From Bacteroidales bacterium (GTDB taxonomy: Bacteria; Bacteroidota; Bacteroidia; Bacteroidales; UBA932): a stretch of 47,323 bases of DNA. The stretch is taken from contig JAFXFS010000019.1 in assembly GCA_017513445.1 (NCBI GenBank), positions 1-47,323 on the forward strand. Direction: 5' to 3'. A model generated the notes under the pieces. The model was given only the letters and a program-made list of their open reading frames with translations, was not told the origin of the DNA and did no database searches. Both the position numbers and the translations under genes were made by a program. Positions 16,920 to 26,340 of this stretch are shown in pieces (the first letter of the stretch is position 1; every line of letters starts with the position of its first letter).

Positions 16920-17534
16920 TTAGAATAGTCCGTGAAGTTCAGCATCAATTTTATCCAAAATTGTACTGAAATCTTCAGGTCTCTCTTCGAACTTAAGATT
17001 ATCTACATCAAGAATTAGTAGTTTTCCATCAGTATAACTATTAATCCACTCCTCGTATCTGTCATTCAATCCTTTAAGATAGTCAATACGGATACTGCTT
17101 TCATATTCGCGACCTCTCTTCTGAATTTGTGTAACAAGGTTGGAGATTGAAGAACGTAGATAAATCAACAAATCAGGAGGATTAACCAAAGAGACCATCA
17201 GCGAGAAGAGAGATTGATAGTTTTCAAAATCTCTGGTGGACATAAGCCCCATTGAGTGAAGGTTCGGAGCAAAAATTCTTGCATCTTCATAAATGCTTCT
17301 GTCTTGAACTATAACTTCGTTTGTCTTGGAAATATCAACGATGTCCTTGAATCGGGTGTTCAAGAAATATATTTGGATATTAAAAGACCATCTCTCCATA
17401 TCGTTGTAATAATCAGCAAGATATGGGTTGTAATCAACAGACTCATACTTAGGAGTCCAATTATAGTGTTGAGATAGAAGTTTTGTAAGTGTAGTTTTTC
17501 CGCTACCAATATTTCCCGCAATGGCAATGTGCAT
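16920..17534 (-). CDS. Deoxynucleoside kinase
   Basis: The enzyme phosphorylates deoxynucleosides for nucleotide salvage. At 204 residues it matches the bacterial dGK/dAK-like family. The P-loop is GNIGSGKTT (residues 7-15), the ERWSFNIQIYFL segment follows the typical substrate-site helix, DRSIYED (about 89) is the conserved ERS/DRS motif, and RGREYE (about 149) is the lid. Base specificity cannot be read from sequence. It is a single gene with a -7 box at 17563-17570, divergent from the MBL-uvrA operon. Confidence 0.92.
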   Translation of the reverse strand: MHIAIAGNIGSGKTTLTKLLSQHYNWTPKYESVDYNPYLADYYNDMERWSFNIQIYFLNTRFKDIVDISKTNEVIVQDRSIYEDARIFAPNLHSMGLMSTRDFENYQSLFSLMVSLVNPPDLLIYLRSSISNLVTQIQKRGREYESSIRIDYLKGLNDRYEEWINSYTDGKLLILDVDNLKFEERPEDFSTILDKIDAELHGLF

Positions 17535-17562
17535 AACTCTTTAGGTTTTATTGTTTCTATTA

Positions 17563-17570
17563 CAAAAATA
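17563..17570 (-). promoter_or_regulatory. -7 box of the deoxynucleoside kinase gene
   Basis: The minus strand reads TATTTTTG, 28 nt before the ATG at 17534. Confidence 0.4.
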
Positions 17571-17583
17571 AGAACTCTTTTTT

Positions 17584-17591
17584 TAATTTTG
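17584..17591 (+). promoter_or_regulatory. -7 box of the MBL-uvrA-kinase operon
   Basis: TAATTTTG ends 18 nt before the ATG at 17610 and is divergent from the box at 17563-17570. Confidence 0.45.
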
Positions 17592-17609
17592 TAAAAAATG
17601 TAAAACAAT

Positions 17610-18266
17610 ATGGTCGAAGTAAAAACTTTTTATGTTAATCCTCTTCGTGAGTGCTGTTACGTAATCTACTCAACAACTGGTAATGATTGTGTTGTAGTAG
17701 ATCCTGGGTGTGTAAGCGAAAGAGAGTTTAAAAGAGTAATAGATTTTATAGAGACAAGTAAGTTGGGATTAAGAGCCATTCTGTTAACACACGGCCATTT
17801 TGACCACGTGATAGGGGTGCCTTTCTTTAAGGATGTTGAAGTGTATCTTAATAGCAAGGATAAAGATCTTTATTCTCAGGCAAAAGGTCAGTGTGACTAT
17901 TATAGAATAGAAGTTGAGTGTGATTACTCAAAGGGTAATCTGGAGAATGAACTCAAAGAGTTGGCTGAGGTAGATACTCTCTCTTTCGGAGAGTTAAATT
18001 GTAAGGTTTTACATACGCCAGGCCATTCAAGGGGTTCTGTATGCTTCTATTTTAAAGAGGATGAAATTCTGATAAGCGGAGATACTTTGTTCCAGGGGAG
18101 TGTGGGAAGAACAGATTTGCAAGGTGGTAATTATGAGTCACTTATGGGTAGTTTAGAGAAGAGTATTGTGACTCTACCAAAGAGTGTTAAAGTATATCCG
18201 GGGCACGGTTATCCAACAACAATTGGAACGGAATTACTGATAAATCCTTTCCTTAAGGAGTTATAG
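17610..18266 (+). CDS. MBL-fold metallohydrolase, glyoxalase-II-like
   Basis: A 218-residue zinc hydrolase of the metallo-beta-lactamase fold. It has the HxHxDH motif THGHFDHVIG (about residue 70), a later metal His in HTPGHSRGSVCF (about 134), the bridging Asp in ISGDTLFQGSVGRTDL (about 155), and a last His in YPGHGYPT. This is the compact hydroxyacylglutathione-hydrolase-like type; Bacteroidota usually lack glutathione, so the natural substrate is open. It is first in an operon with uvrA, which starts 3 nt after its stop. Confidence 0.92.
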   Translation: MVEVKTFYVNPLRECCYVIYSTTGNDCVVVDPGCVSEREFKRVIDFIETSKLGLRAILLTHGHFDHVIGVPFFKDVEVYLNSKDKDLYSQAKGQCDYYRIEVECDYSKGNLENELKELAEVDTLSFGELNCKVLHTPGHSRGSVCFYFKEDEILISGDTLFQGSVGRTDLQGGNYESLMGSLEKSIVTLPKSVKVYPGHGYPTTIGTELLINPFLKEL

Positions 18267-18269
18267 AAT

Positions 18270-21074
18270 ATGGATTATATAGAGATAGTTGGGGCTAAAG
18301 AGCATAATCTAAAGAGTGTAGATCTTACCATTCCTCGTGGCAAGTTGGTTGTTGTTACAGGACTTTCGGGTAGTGGTAAATCTTCATTAGCATTTGATAC
18401 AATCTGTGCAGAGGGGCAGCGTCGTTATCTGGATACGCTCTCTTCCTATGCAAAGCACTTTATTGGTGTAATGGAGAAGCCCGATGTTGATGAAATTCGT
18501 GGTTTGAGCCCAATTATATCTATTGAACAAAAGACTGTTGGTCGTAATCCTCGTTCAACAGTTGGTACGATTACAGAGATTTATGATTTTTTGCGTCTTC
18601 TCTATGCCAGGGTTGCCACAGCATACTCTCCAGTAACAGGGAAGCCGATGATAAAATACTCCGACGATCAGATTATTGACCTTATAATTCAGAATTATAA
18701 TAATAAGAAAGTACTCCTTTTGGCTCCTTTAGTAAGGGGACGAAAGGGACACTATAAAGATCTAATAGAGTTATCAATTAAGAGGGGCTTTACTCAAATC
18801 AGAATTGATGATGAGATTTATAATTTAAATGATGTCCCACCTTTAGATCGTTATAAAACGCACTTTATTGAGTTGGTGATTGATAAATTAATCCCAAAAG
18901 AGGAGGATAAAGGAAGAATCAGATCCTCAATTGCAACTGCAATGAATTATGGAAAGGGATCTTTGGCAATCTACTCAATGGAGGATGGAAGTGTAAATTT
19001 TTTGAGTAAAAATTTGGTCTGTCCTGACTCTGGAACATCATTCCCATCACCTGCACCGCACACTTTCTCATTCAATTCGCCACAGGGAGCTTGCCCATAT
19101 TGTCGTGGACTTGGTAAAATTATCAAGATTGATATGAAGAAGATAGTTCCTGATGATTCTCAATCCATCGCAGCAGGAGGTATTGAGCCGTTAGGTAAGA
19201 TGAGAAGTAATACTCAATTTGAAATTCTTGAGGCAATAGCCAAGAAGTATGAATTTTCTCTTTACGATCCAATAAATAAGATACCTCAAGATGTTATGGG
19301 GCTAATTCTATATGGCTCAGAAGAGTTGTTTAGAATCGGTACAGGAGTAATGTCTCAAATGGTCTCATTCCCGGGGGTCTTGTCGAAATTACAAGTGAGT
19401 GGAAATGAGAGCAATGAACTATTACAGAAGAAAGATAGATTCGTTGAGGAGAGCCCTTGCCCTGTTTGTAATGGCACACGACTTAACAAAGATGCCCTCT
19501 GTTTCAAGATAGGTGATTACGATATTGCACAAGTTGCAGCTCTTGATATAACAAATCTTGCATCTTGGGTTGAAAACTTGTCTAATGTTCTGACTGATAG
19601 GCAATTAGTGGTGGCTAATGATATCGTAAAAGAGTTGAGGGACAGGATAGGTTTTCTTATAGATGTGGGGTTGGAATATCTGAGTCTTGACCGTCAGACA
19701 AGAAGTCTTAGTGGTGGAGAGGGGCAGAGAATCAGATTAGCGACACAGATAGGAAGCAAGTTGGTAAATGTTCTCTATGTTTTGGATGAACCAAGTATCG
19801 GACTTCATCAGAGAGATAACAGAAAGTTGATTAACTCACTCTGCAAATTGAGAGATGAGGGTAACTCAGTTATGGTCGTTGAACACGATCAGGAGATGAT
19901 GATGTCGGCAGATTGGCTGATTGATTTAGGTCCTGGAGCCGGGTTGAATGGTGGACACCTGCTCTATAACGGATCGCCGAAAGATATTTTTACATCAAAG
20001 GTTAATAGCTTGACTTTGGACTATTTGCGAGGTGATAAATCGATTGAAATTCCTGAGAAGAGAAGAGAGGGTAATGGTAAATTTATTACACTTGAGGGTG
20101 CTACCGGCAATAACCTGAAAAATGTAACAATAGATATTCCATTAGGATTGCTAATTGGAGTAAGTGGTGTCAGTGGAAGTGGAAAGTCATCTCTTATAAA
20201 TGAGACTCTGATGCCAATTTTAGCTCAACATTTCTATCGTTCTACAATGCCTAATCTTCCTTATAGTCAGATAGTTGGTATAGAGAATATTGATAAGTTG
20301 ATAGAGATAGACCAATCTCCGATTGGACGCACTCCTCGCAGCAATCCTGCGACATATACTAACGTCTTTACCTATATCAGAGACCTTTTTGGAGAGACCC
20401 CGGATGCTAAAATTAGAGGGTTCAAACCGAGCCGTTTCTCTTTCAATGTCAAAGGAGGAAGATGCGAAACCTGTAAGGGAGCCGGTGTTCAGGTTATTGA
20501 TATGAATTTTCTGCCATCAGCCCACGTTCTCTGCAAGGAGTGTAATGGTAAGAGGTATAAACCTGATACATTAGCAGTAAAATATAAAGGTAAGAGTATT
20601 AATGATGTACTTGAAATGGATATCTCTCAAGCGGTAAAATTCTTCGAGAATATCCCTTCAATCTGGCAAAATTTGAAAGCATTAGAGGATGTTGGACTTG
20701 GTTATGTGAAACTTGGCCAACCATCTACTACATTAAGTGGAGGAGAGAGTCAGAGAGTGAAGCTTGCTACGGAACTTGCAAGAAAGAGTACGGGTAATAC
20801 CCTTTATATACTTGATGAACCTACAACAGGACTTCACTTTGAAGATATAAAAGTGCTTATGGGAGTATTGCAAAAGATTGTGGATCAAGGAAATACGGTC
20901 TTAATAATTGAGCACAACCTTGATGTCTTAAAGTGCGTTGATTATCTGTTCGATATGGGCCCGGAAGGTGGCGCTAAGGGAGGCGAGATTATTGCAAAAG
21001 GAACTCCAGAAGAGGTGGCTCAGGATGCAAACTCTGTAACTGGAAAATTTTTAAAAGAGATCTTATTTAGATAA
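18270..21074 (+). CDS. uvrA: Excinuclease ABC subunit A
   Basis: DNA-damage sensor of nucleotide excision repair. There are two ABC ATPase units: Walker A GLSGSGKSS (about residue 31) with signature LSGGEGQRIRLA (about 487), and Walker A GVSGSGKSS (about 632) with signature LSGGESQRVKLA (about 825). The C-terminal zinc module CETCKGAG...CKECNGKR is intact. The first zinc module reads CPDS...CPYC, so one of the usual four cysteines is a serine. Length of 934 residues is normal. It is the middle gene of an operon; the kinase gene starts 2 nt after its stop. Confidence 0.97.
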   Translation: MDYIEIVGAKEHNLKSVDLTIPRGKLVVVTGLSGSGKSSLAFDTICAEGQRRYLDTLSSYAKHFIGVMEKPDVDEIRGLSPIISIEQKTVGRNPRSTVGTITEIYDFLRLLYARVATAYSPVTGKPMIKYSDDQIIDLIIQNYNNKKVLLLAPLVRGRKGHYKDLIELSIKRGFTQIRIDDEIYNLNDVPPLDRYKTHFIELVIDKLIPKEEDKGRIRSSIATAMNYGKGSLAIYSMEDGSVNFLSKNLVCPDSGTSFPSPAPHTFSFNSPQGACPYCRGLGKIIKIDMKKIVPDDSQSIAAGGIEPLGKMRSNTQFEILEAIAKKYEFSLYDPINKIPQDVMGLILYGSEELFRIGTGVMSQMVSFPGVLSKLQVSGNESNELLQKKDRFVEESPCPVCNGTRLNKDALCFKIGDYDIAQVAALDITNLASWVENLSNVLTDRQLVVANDIVKELRDRIGFLIDVGLEYLSLDRQTRSLSGGEGQRIRLATQIGSKLVNVLYVLDEPSIGLHQRDNRKLINSLCKLRDEGNSVMVVEHDQEMMMSADWLIDLGPGAGLNGGHLLYNGSPKDIFTSKVNSLTLDYLRGDKSIEIPEKRREGNGKFITLEGATGNNLKNVTIDIPLGLLIGVSGVSGSGKSSLINETLMPILAQHFYRSTMPNLPYSQIVGIENIDKLIEIDQSPIGRTPRSNPATYTNVFTYIRDLFGETPDAKIRGFKPSRFSFNVKGGRCETCKGAGVQVIDMNFLPSAHVLCKECNGKRYKPDTLAVKYKGKSINDVLEMDISQAVKFFENIPSIWQNLKALEDVGLGYVKLGQPSTTLSGGESQRVKLATELARKSTGNTLYILDEPTTGLHFEDIKVLMGVLQKIVDQGNTVLIIEHNLDVLKCVDYLFDMGPEGGAKGGEIIAKGTPEEVAQDANSVTGKFLKEILFR

Positions 21075-21076
21075 AT

Positions 21077-22777
21077 ATGAAGGAATTGAAAATTTTTTGT
21101 AAAAACACTCAGCAATATATCGAGTGTGAAAAGGGAGTTAAACTCTCCTCTTTGCTTGGTAAAATCAAACTTACATTAGAGGGAGACCCTTTGGTAGCAT
21201 TGGTGGATAATAAATTGAAATCGCTTGATTATCAAATATATAACCCACACGATGTCGAGTTCATTGATATCTTCCATATGGATGGAAGACGCACTTATAT
21301 TCGCACACTGAGTTTTGTTTTGCAGAAGGCGGTAAAAGAGTTGTATCCACACCATAAATTATCGTTGGATTACTCTCTCCCAAGTGGCCTTTATGGAGAA
21401 ATCCGCGAGATTGAGGAGAATTCTAATAGCATTTTCGCTCCAAAACTATTATCCGAAATGGATTTGAACCTCATTAAGAAAAGAATGGAGAAGATAATTG
21501 CTTCTGATATTCCATTTGAGGTAAAAAAGATTTCAAACAGAGAGGCGCAGGAGATTTTTATAAATAACAATCAACCTGAAAAGGCAAAAATTGTTGAGAC
21601 TTCTCATAAAAATTATGTTTCAGTCTATTACCTTGATGGCTATCCAGATACCTTCTATGGTCCGCTTATGCCATCAACAGGTTATATAAAAGTATGGGAT
21701 TTGAAGAGTTATTATAATGGTTTCTGCCTTCAGGCGACAGATATGAATGATCCTACAAAGACTCCAATGATGATTGCACAGCAAAAAATCAGCGATGTCT
21801 TTAAGGAGAATTCAGATTGGTGTCAGATTATGGATGTAGATGGATTGGGTACTCTTAATAAGGTTGTGAGAGAGGGAAATATCGTCTCTTTGATTCAAAT
21901 TGTAGAGGCACTACACGAGAAAAAGTATGCGGAGATTGCTAAAGAGATCTATGCTCGTAGGGATAGGGTAAAGGTGATATTGATTTCAGGTCCTTCGAGC
22001 AGTGGTAAAACAACTACATCAAAGAGAATTACACTTCACACGAAGGTTTTAGGATTGAATCCTCGTGTTATTGAGCTTGATAACTATTTTGTAAACAGAG
22101 AAAAGACTCCTAAGGATGAAAATGGAGAGTATGATTTTGAATCTCTATATGCACTGGACTTGGATCTATTTAATGAGCAAATTAACCAATTGCTTGAAGG
22201 TCAATCAGTTGAATTGCCTCGTTTTGACTTTGTAAAGGGAGATAGAGTATATGAGGGCAATGTTATCTCTTTAGGAGAAAAAGATATTCTTATTATTGAG
22301 GGAATTCACGCTTTGAACCCACTCCTAACAGATAGAATACCAGAAGAGAGCAAGTTCAAAATCTATGTTTCAGCATTGACATCTCTATCATTGGATGAGA
22401 ACAATAATATCTCAACATCAGATAATAGAATGATGAGGAGAATGGTAAGAGATAATCAATTCAGAGGAATCAAACCGGAAAATACAATCAATATGTGGCC
22501 AAGTGTGCGTCGTGGAGAGGTGAAGAATATCTTCCCGTTCCAAGAGAATGCAGATATTGTCTTCAATTCATCGCTTCTGTATGAGTTGCCACTACTTAAG
22601 TACTATGCTGAACCTCTTTTGAGAAGGATTCCAATCACCTCTGAGGCATATCCTGATGCTATCAGAATATTGAAGTTCTTGAGTCTGGTTGAGGCAATGT
22701 CGCCGCAAGAGATTGCAGCAATCCCTCCAACTTCTATCATAAAAGAATTTATTGGAGGATCAAGCTTTACTTATTAG
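21077..22777 (+). CDS. Nucleoside kinase with TGS/ThrRS-like N-terminus
   Basis: A 566-residue fusion. The N-terminus resembles the TGS and second-additional domains of threonyl-tRNA synthetase (HKLSLDYSLPSGLYGEI near residue 93). The C-terminal half is a uridine-kinase/phosphoribulokinase-type P-loop kinase (GPSSSGKTTTS near 307, VIELDNYF near 332, ILIIEGIHALNP near 408). The fused architecture is common in Bacteroidota and Firmicutes and annotated as nucleoside (uridine) kinase. Substrate and role of the N-terminal part are not proven. It is the last gene of the MBL-uvrA operon, convergent with the EnvC-like gene 19 nt away. Confidence 0.9.
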   Translation: MKELKIFCKNTQQYIECEKGVKLSSLLGKIKLTLEGDPLVALVDNKLKSLDYQIYNPHDVEFIDIFHMDGRRTYIRTLSFVLQKAVKELYPHHKLSLDYSLPSGLYGEIREIEENSNSIFAPKLLSEMDLNLIKKRMEKIIASDIPFEVKKISNREAQEIFINNNQPEKAKIVETSHKNYVSVYYLDGYPDTFYGPLMPSTGYIKVWDLKSYYNGFCLQATDMNDPTKTPMMIAQQKISDVFKENSDWCQIMDVDGLGTLNKVVREGNIVSLIQIVEALHEKKYAEIAKEIYARRDRVKVILISGPSSSGKTTTSKRITLHTKVLGLNPRVIELDNYFVNREKTPKDENGEYDFESLYALDLDLFNEQINQLLEGQSVELPRFDFVKGDRVYEGNVISLGEKDILIIEGIHALNPLLTDRIPEESKFKIYVSALTSLSLDENNNISTSDNRMMRRMVRDNQFRGIKPENTINMWPSVRRGEVKNIFPFQENADIVFNSSLLYELPLLKYYAEPLLRRIPITSEAYPDAIRILKFLSLVEAMSPQEIAAIPPTSIIKEFIGGSSFTY

Positions 22778-22796
22778 ATTGATTATCAGGTAATTA

Positions 22797-23954
22797 CTAT
22801 CGAAGCCACTTTTGAGGATCCTGCTTCTGAGTGCCATTCCATATTTGGAAGTGTAGCAAAGAGTTGCCCTCAGGAGTGGTTTCAAGTGTGCCAATTTCAT
22901 CCCCAAGTTTAACCTTATCCCCAGATTTAACCTTTACATTACTCAATTTACAGTAGAATGTAAAATATGAGCCGTGTTGAATTAGAACACATTGATTATA
23001 TCCAGGAACGATAAGAATTTGCTTAACAACGCCATCAAATACCGATTTAACGGTTGCCTTTTTGGATGTAGATATAGTAATACCATTATTAAATGGCATC
23101 TTCAAATTTTTATAGACAGGGTGGTTGTGTTCTCCAAATTCCTCAATGATAACGCCACTCTCTACAGGGAATGGTAATTTTCCTCGATTCTGCTCAAATT
23201 CTCCTGTGAGAACAATATTTACCTCCTCACCCTTATCTTTCTTGACAGCAGCGGCCAAAATGCGTTGAATTTCACGATTTAAGCGATCAATCTCTTTCCT
23301 CTTTTGAGCAATCTCTTTTTTATATTTTTTCTCGTTAGTTGAGAGCTGCTTGACAAGTTTTTTAGATTTATTCTCTTCTGAGACAATAAGTTTGTACTCA
23401 TTATTCCTCTCATTTCTGACACGTTGTGCCTCTTTTTTCAGATTCTCCAGATTTACCTTTTGTGCCTCAAGTTCCTCTTTTTTTAGAATAATATCCTTTC
23501 CTTGAAGATTGAGCGTTTTGGAGAGATTTTTAAGGTAAGAATATCTTCTGAATCCCTGTTCAAGGTTATCAGATGCGAGTACATACATAAACCAGACTTT
23601 TGAGTCGCGATTCTTATAGGTATTCATCACCAATCGAGAGTAATACTGCTCCAATGTATCTAACTCCTGCTCTAACTTCTTGATATCTCGCTGTGTGCGA
23701 TTGATTCTGCTGTTTATACTCCTGATTTGAGCATCAATTTCGTTTAATAACTGTTTACGACTCTTTACCTTTTTCTGCAAAAGTGTCAATTCCTGTATAG
23801 TTGCCTTCTGCTTCAGAGTATTTTCTGTGAGTTGCTTATCAATAATGGCAATCTCCTCCTCAATTCTCTTCTTGTTCTCATTTTGGACTGTAATGTCTTG
23901 AGCAATAAGGGAATAGGATAATAAAAAGAGAATAATAGGGAGGATCTTTCTCAT
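22797..23954 (-). CDS. EnvC-like murein hydrolase activator, degenerate M23 domain
   Basis: A 385-residue periplasmic protein: signal peptide (1-18), long coiled coil (about 20-245), then a LytM/M23 domain (about 265-385). The zinc site is eroded. Where M23 enzymes have HxGIDI this reads NNGITI, and YxHL is YCKL. Only the LHFQIW histidine is kept. Such proteins activate amidases rather than cut peptidoglycan themselves, as E. coli EnvC does. The ATG overlaps the stop of the upstream TPR gene by one base (TAATG), so the pair is translationally coupled. Confidence 0.9.
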   Translation of the reverse strand: MRKILPIILFLLSYSLIAQDITVQNENKKRIEEEIAIIDKQLTENTLKQKATIQELTLLQKKVKSRKQLLNEIDAQIRSINSRINRTQRDIKKLEQELDTLEQYYSRLVMNTYKNRDSKVWFMYVLASDNLEQGFRRYSYLKNLSKTLNLQGKDIILKKEELEAQKVNLENLKKEAQRVRNERNNEYKLIVSEENKSKKLVKQLSTNEKKYKKEIAQKRKEIDRLNREIQRILAAAVKKDKGEEVNIVLTGEFEQNRGKLPFPVESGVIIEEFGEHNHPVYKNLKMPFNNGITISTSKKATVKSVFDGVVKQILIVPGYNQCVLIQHGSYFTFYCKLSNVKVKSGDKVKLGDEIGTLETTPEGNSLLHFQIWNGTQKQDPQKWLR

Positions 23955-25657
23955 TATTTTTTCTTATTTGCTTTTCTTAATTTAACTCGTTCTCTCAGTT
24001 CCTGACTATCATCTTTCAGCATAGCCTGATCCCAATAGATAAAGGCCAGATCGTACTCCTCAAGGGCATATAGTACCTCTGCATAGTGATCAAGGATAGT
24101 GGAACTCTCTTTTCCTCCATATATCATTGCCTGTTTGAAAATGGCTTTACTCTCGATATGCCTTCCCATCAGGTATAGAATCCATCCGTATGTATCCAAA
24201 TATGTAGCGTTGCTTGGTTCAGCTTCAATAGTCTTTTTAGACATCTTGTATGCCTTTTTCAGTTTTTTCTCTTGTAATGATAGGTAGTAGGCATAATTAT
24301 TCAAAACAGACAAATTTTCCGGATCAATTTTTAGCACCTTTTCATAACAGTTAAAGGCCTTCTTTGTATCTCCAAGTGTGTGGTACAAATCTCCTAGAGC
24401 ATTGTTTGCGATAACTACCGTTGCACTATCTTTTGGTTTGATGCTCAACATATTAAGATAAGAATCAACAGCACTATCATACTCCTCTCTCTGCCAATGG
24501 GCAATTCCCTTAATTTGGTATAAGTCCACTTTTCTCGGATAATCGACAATCATATCACTGACAAGATTCATTGTATTATCCCAATCTCCGGCTGAGTAGT
24601 AGGCCAACAGACAACTGAACTTGGCATTAAAGCTCTCGGGGTGGTTCTCCATATTCTGTTTTAGCACTTCAAAAGCTTCATCTGTCTGACCTGTCTGGTA
24701 GTAGAAGTTTGATGCAATCTCACTCATAATACTATCCTTCGGATTTACATTATATGCAGATCTTACAAGGGAATCCATCTGAGGCAGGAATGCCATTGTA
24801 AATTGCTGATGTCCAAGTAGTTCCATTATGTATGAACTTCTAAATTGAGGCATTACATCTGGATTGGAAACAAACTTTATAATATCATTAAAGAAGTTAT
24901 CATAATCGCGAATTGCAAAATATGTGTTTCCTCTTTGGAGATATGCAGTAATATAATCCGGATCCATATCAATGGCGCGATTGTAATAATCTATTGCCAA
25001 CGAGTCGTTAAAGCTTTGAGCATAATAGTCTCCGAGCATTGTTGCAAGTCTTGGAGTTGCACACTCTTTATAGAACTCTTCAAGATATTTGAATGCTGCT
25101 TCTGTTCCTTCAGATTTCAATCTCAATTCAGTTCCGGTTACACCAATGATTTCGCTCTTGCCAGAGATCTTTTCAATTTTGTCAAGTGTCTCAATTGCCT
25201 TACTTACATCATTCTCGCTAAGATATATATTAATGGCTTCGAAATATAGTGAACTCTTCTTTGGGAATTGCTCTATCATCTCCTCAAAAAGCTTGATGGT
25301 CAATTCGTTACGATCAGTTGCCTGATAGAAGGATGCCAAAAAATATTTATACCAATAGTTTGTGCTATCTAATTGAATTGCACTTTTAAGATGCTCTTCG
25401 CAATATTTGATATCCTCAGCAGATGCTTTGGACATATCATCTATACCCAAAATTCCCAAATAAAAGTGCGCTGCATCGTGGTTGGGATCGAGGGAAATAA
25501 CCTTTTCGAAAAGCTCTTTGGCTTTCAAGCGTTCATCAAGTTGATAATACTCTAATGCATCCAAATAGTAATCATCAGCACTTTCGCTCTTTGTCTGTGA
25601 AAAAAGAGTCGAAGTCAACATTAGCAGTGTTATAATTAACAAAAAATTTCTCTTCAT
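23954..25657 (-). CDS. Secreted tetratricopeptide-repeat protein
   Basis: A 567-residue protein with a signal peptide (residues 1-20, ending TLFSQ) and TPR-type helical pairs through most of its length, for example DAAHFYLGILG, DSLAIDYYNRAIDMDPDYITAYLQRGN and KAFNCYEKVLKIDPENLSVLNNYAYYL. It lies in the periplasm or on the outer membrane's inner face and presumably acts as a scaffold. Coupling to the EnvC-like gene suggests a role in cell-wall remodelling or division, by inference only. A -7 box ends 4 nt before the ATG. Confidence 0.9.
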   Translation of the reverse strand: MKRNFLLIITLLMLTSTLFSQTKSESADDYYLDALEYYQLDERLKAKELFEKVISLDPNHDAAHFYLGILGIDDMSKASAEDIKYCEEHLKSAIQLDSTNYWYKYFLASFYQATDRNELTIKLFEEMIEQFPKKSSLYFEAINIYLSENDVSKAIETLDKIEKISGKSEIIGVTGTELRLKSEGTEAAFKYLEEFYKECATPRLATMLGDYYAQSFNDSLAIDYYNRAIDMDPDYITAYLQRGNTYFAIRDYDNFFNDIIKFVSNPDVMPQFRSSYIMELLGHQQFTMAFLPQMDSLVRSAYNVNPKDSIMSEIASNFYYQTGQTDEAFEVLKQNMENHPESFNAKFSCLLAYYSAGDWDNTMNLVSDMIVDYPRKVDLYQIKGIAHWQREEYDSAVDSYLNMLSIKPKDSATVVIANNALGDLYHTLGDTKKAFNCYEKVLKIDPENLSVLNNYAYYLSLQEKKLKKAYKMSKKTIEAEPSNATYLDTYGWILYLMGRHIESKAIFKQAMIYGGKESSTILDHYAEVLYALEEYDLAFIYWDQAMLKDDSQELRERVKLRKANKKK

Positions 25658-25661
25658 ATTG

Positions 25662-25669
25662 CAAAATTA
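25662..25669 (-). promoter_or_regulatory. -7 box of the TPR-EnvC operon, 4 nt from the ATG
   Basis: The minus strand reads TAATTTTG; only four bases separate it from the start at 25657, which predicts a leaderless mRNA. Confidence 0.45.
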
Positions 25670-25694
25670 ACATTTAATTCATTTAGAGATACAA

Positions 25695-25726
25695 ATTGTA
25701 AACCATTTCGTAATTTATTATATTTG
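25695..25726 (+). promoter_or_regulatory. Promoter of the sigma/anti-sigma operon
   Basis: ATTG at 25695-25698, a 20-nt spacer, and TATATTTG at 25719-25726. This looks like a housekeeping promoter; an additional ECF-type promoter for autoregulation was not recognised. Confidence 0.5.
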
Positions 25727-25773
25727 TGTGCAACTTTTTCAGTTAAATTTGCATCTAACTAATGTGCTGATTG

Positions 25774-26340
25774 ATGATTGATAGTACACTATGCACGCCT
25801 GAAGATTTAAAACTTATTGAGGGGTGTAAAAGAGGAGATAGAAGATCACAGCGAGAATTATATGATAAATATGCTTCTCGTATGTATTCTGTGTGTATTA
25901 GATATATGGGTGATAGAGAGAGTGCGAAAGATGTGTTGCAAGATGGTTTCATTACTCTCTTTGATAAAATCAGTCTGTACAAGGGAGAGGGCTCTTTTGA
26001 GGGTTGGATAAGAAGAATTTTTGCCAATACTGCATTGATGCAATTGCGTAAAAAAGATGTCTTAAAGGAATCGGAAGAGATTGATCCTCAGCGGAATATA
26101 GTTCTCTCTCAAAGTAATGTTGTTGAGCAATTGGAGTCGAAGGAGTTATTGAATCTTATTACTCAGATGCCAGCTGGCTATAGAGCAGTATTCAATATGT
26201 ATATCTTCGAAGGAATGCCTCACGAAGAGATAGCCAAGGTGTTGGGGATTACGGTGGGTGCATCACGTTCTCAGTTAAGCAGAGGACGACTATGGCTCCA
26301 GGAGCGTGTTAAAAATATGGGATATAGAACAAATGGATAG
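25774..26340 (+). CDS. ECF-type RNA polymerase sigma factor
   Basis: A 188-residue sigma-70-family protein. Region 2 lies at about residues 25-95 (YDKYASRMYSVCIRYMGDRESAKDVLQDGF). Region 4 is the helix-turn-helix at about 125-185 (MPAGYRAVFNMYIFEGMPHEEIAKVLGITVGASRSQLSRGR). The ATG at 25774 is preferred over a TTG one codon upstream. It overlaps the next gene by 8 nt, and that gene encodes a membrane protein with the features of its anti-sigma factor. The target promoters are unknown. Confidence 0.95.
   Translation: MIDSTLCTPEDLKLIEGCKRGDRRSQRELYDKYASRMYSVCIRYMGDRESAKDVLQDGFITLFDKISLYKGEGSFEGWIRRIFANTALMQLRKKDVLKESEEIDPQRNIVLSQSNVVEQLESKELLNLITQMPAGYRAVFNMYIFEGMPHEEIAKVLGITVGASRSQLSRGRLWLQERVKNMGYRTNG

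Noticed and set aside
24845..25249. 134-codon frame on the plus strand
   Set aside because: Antisense shadow of the TPR gene; composition is unlike a real protein, with runs of Ile and Cys.
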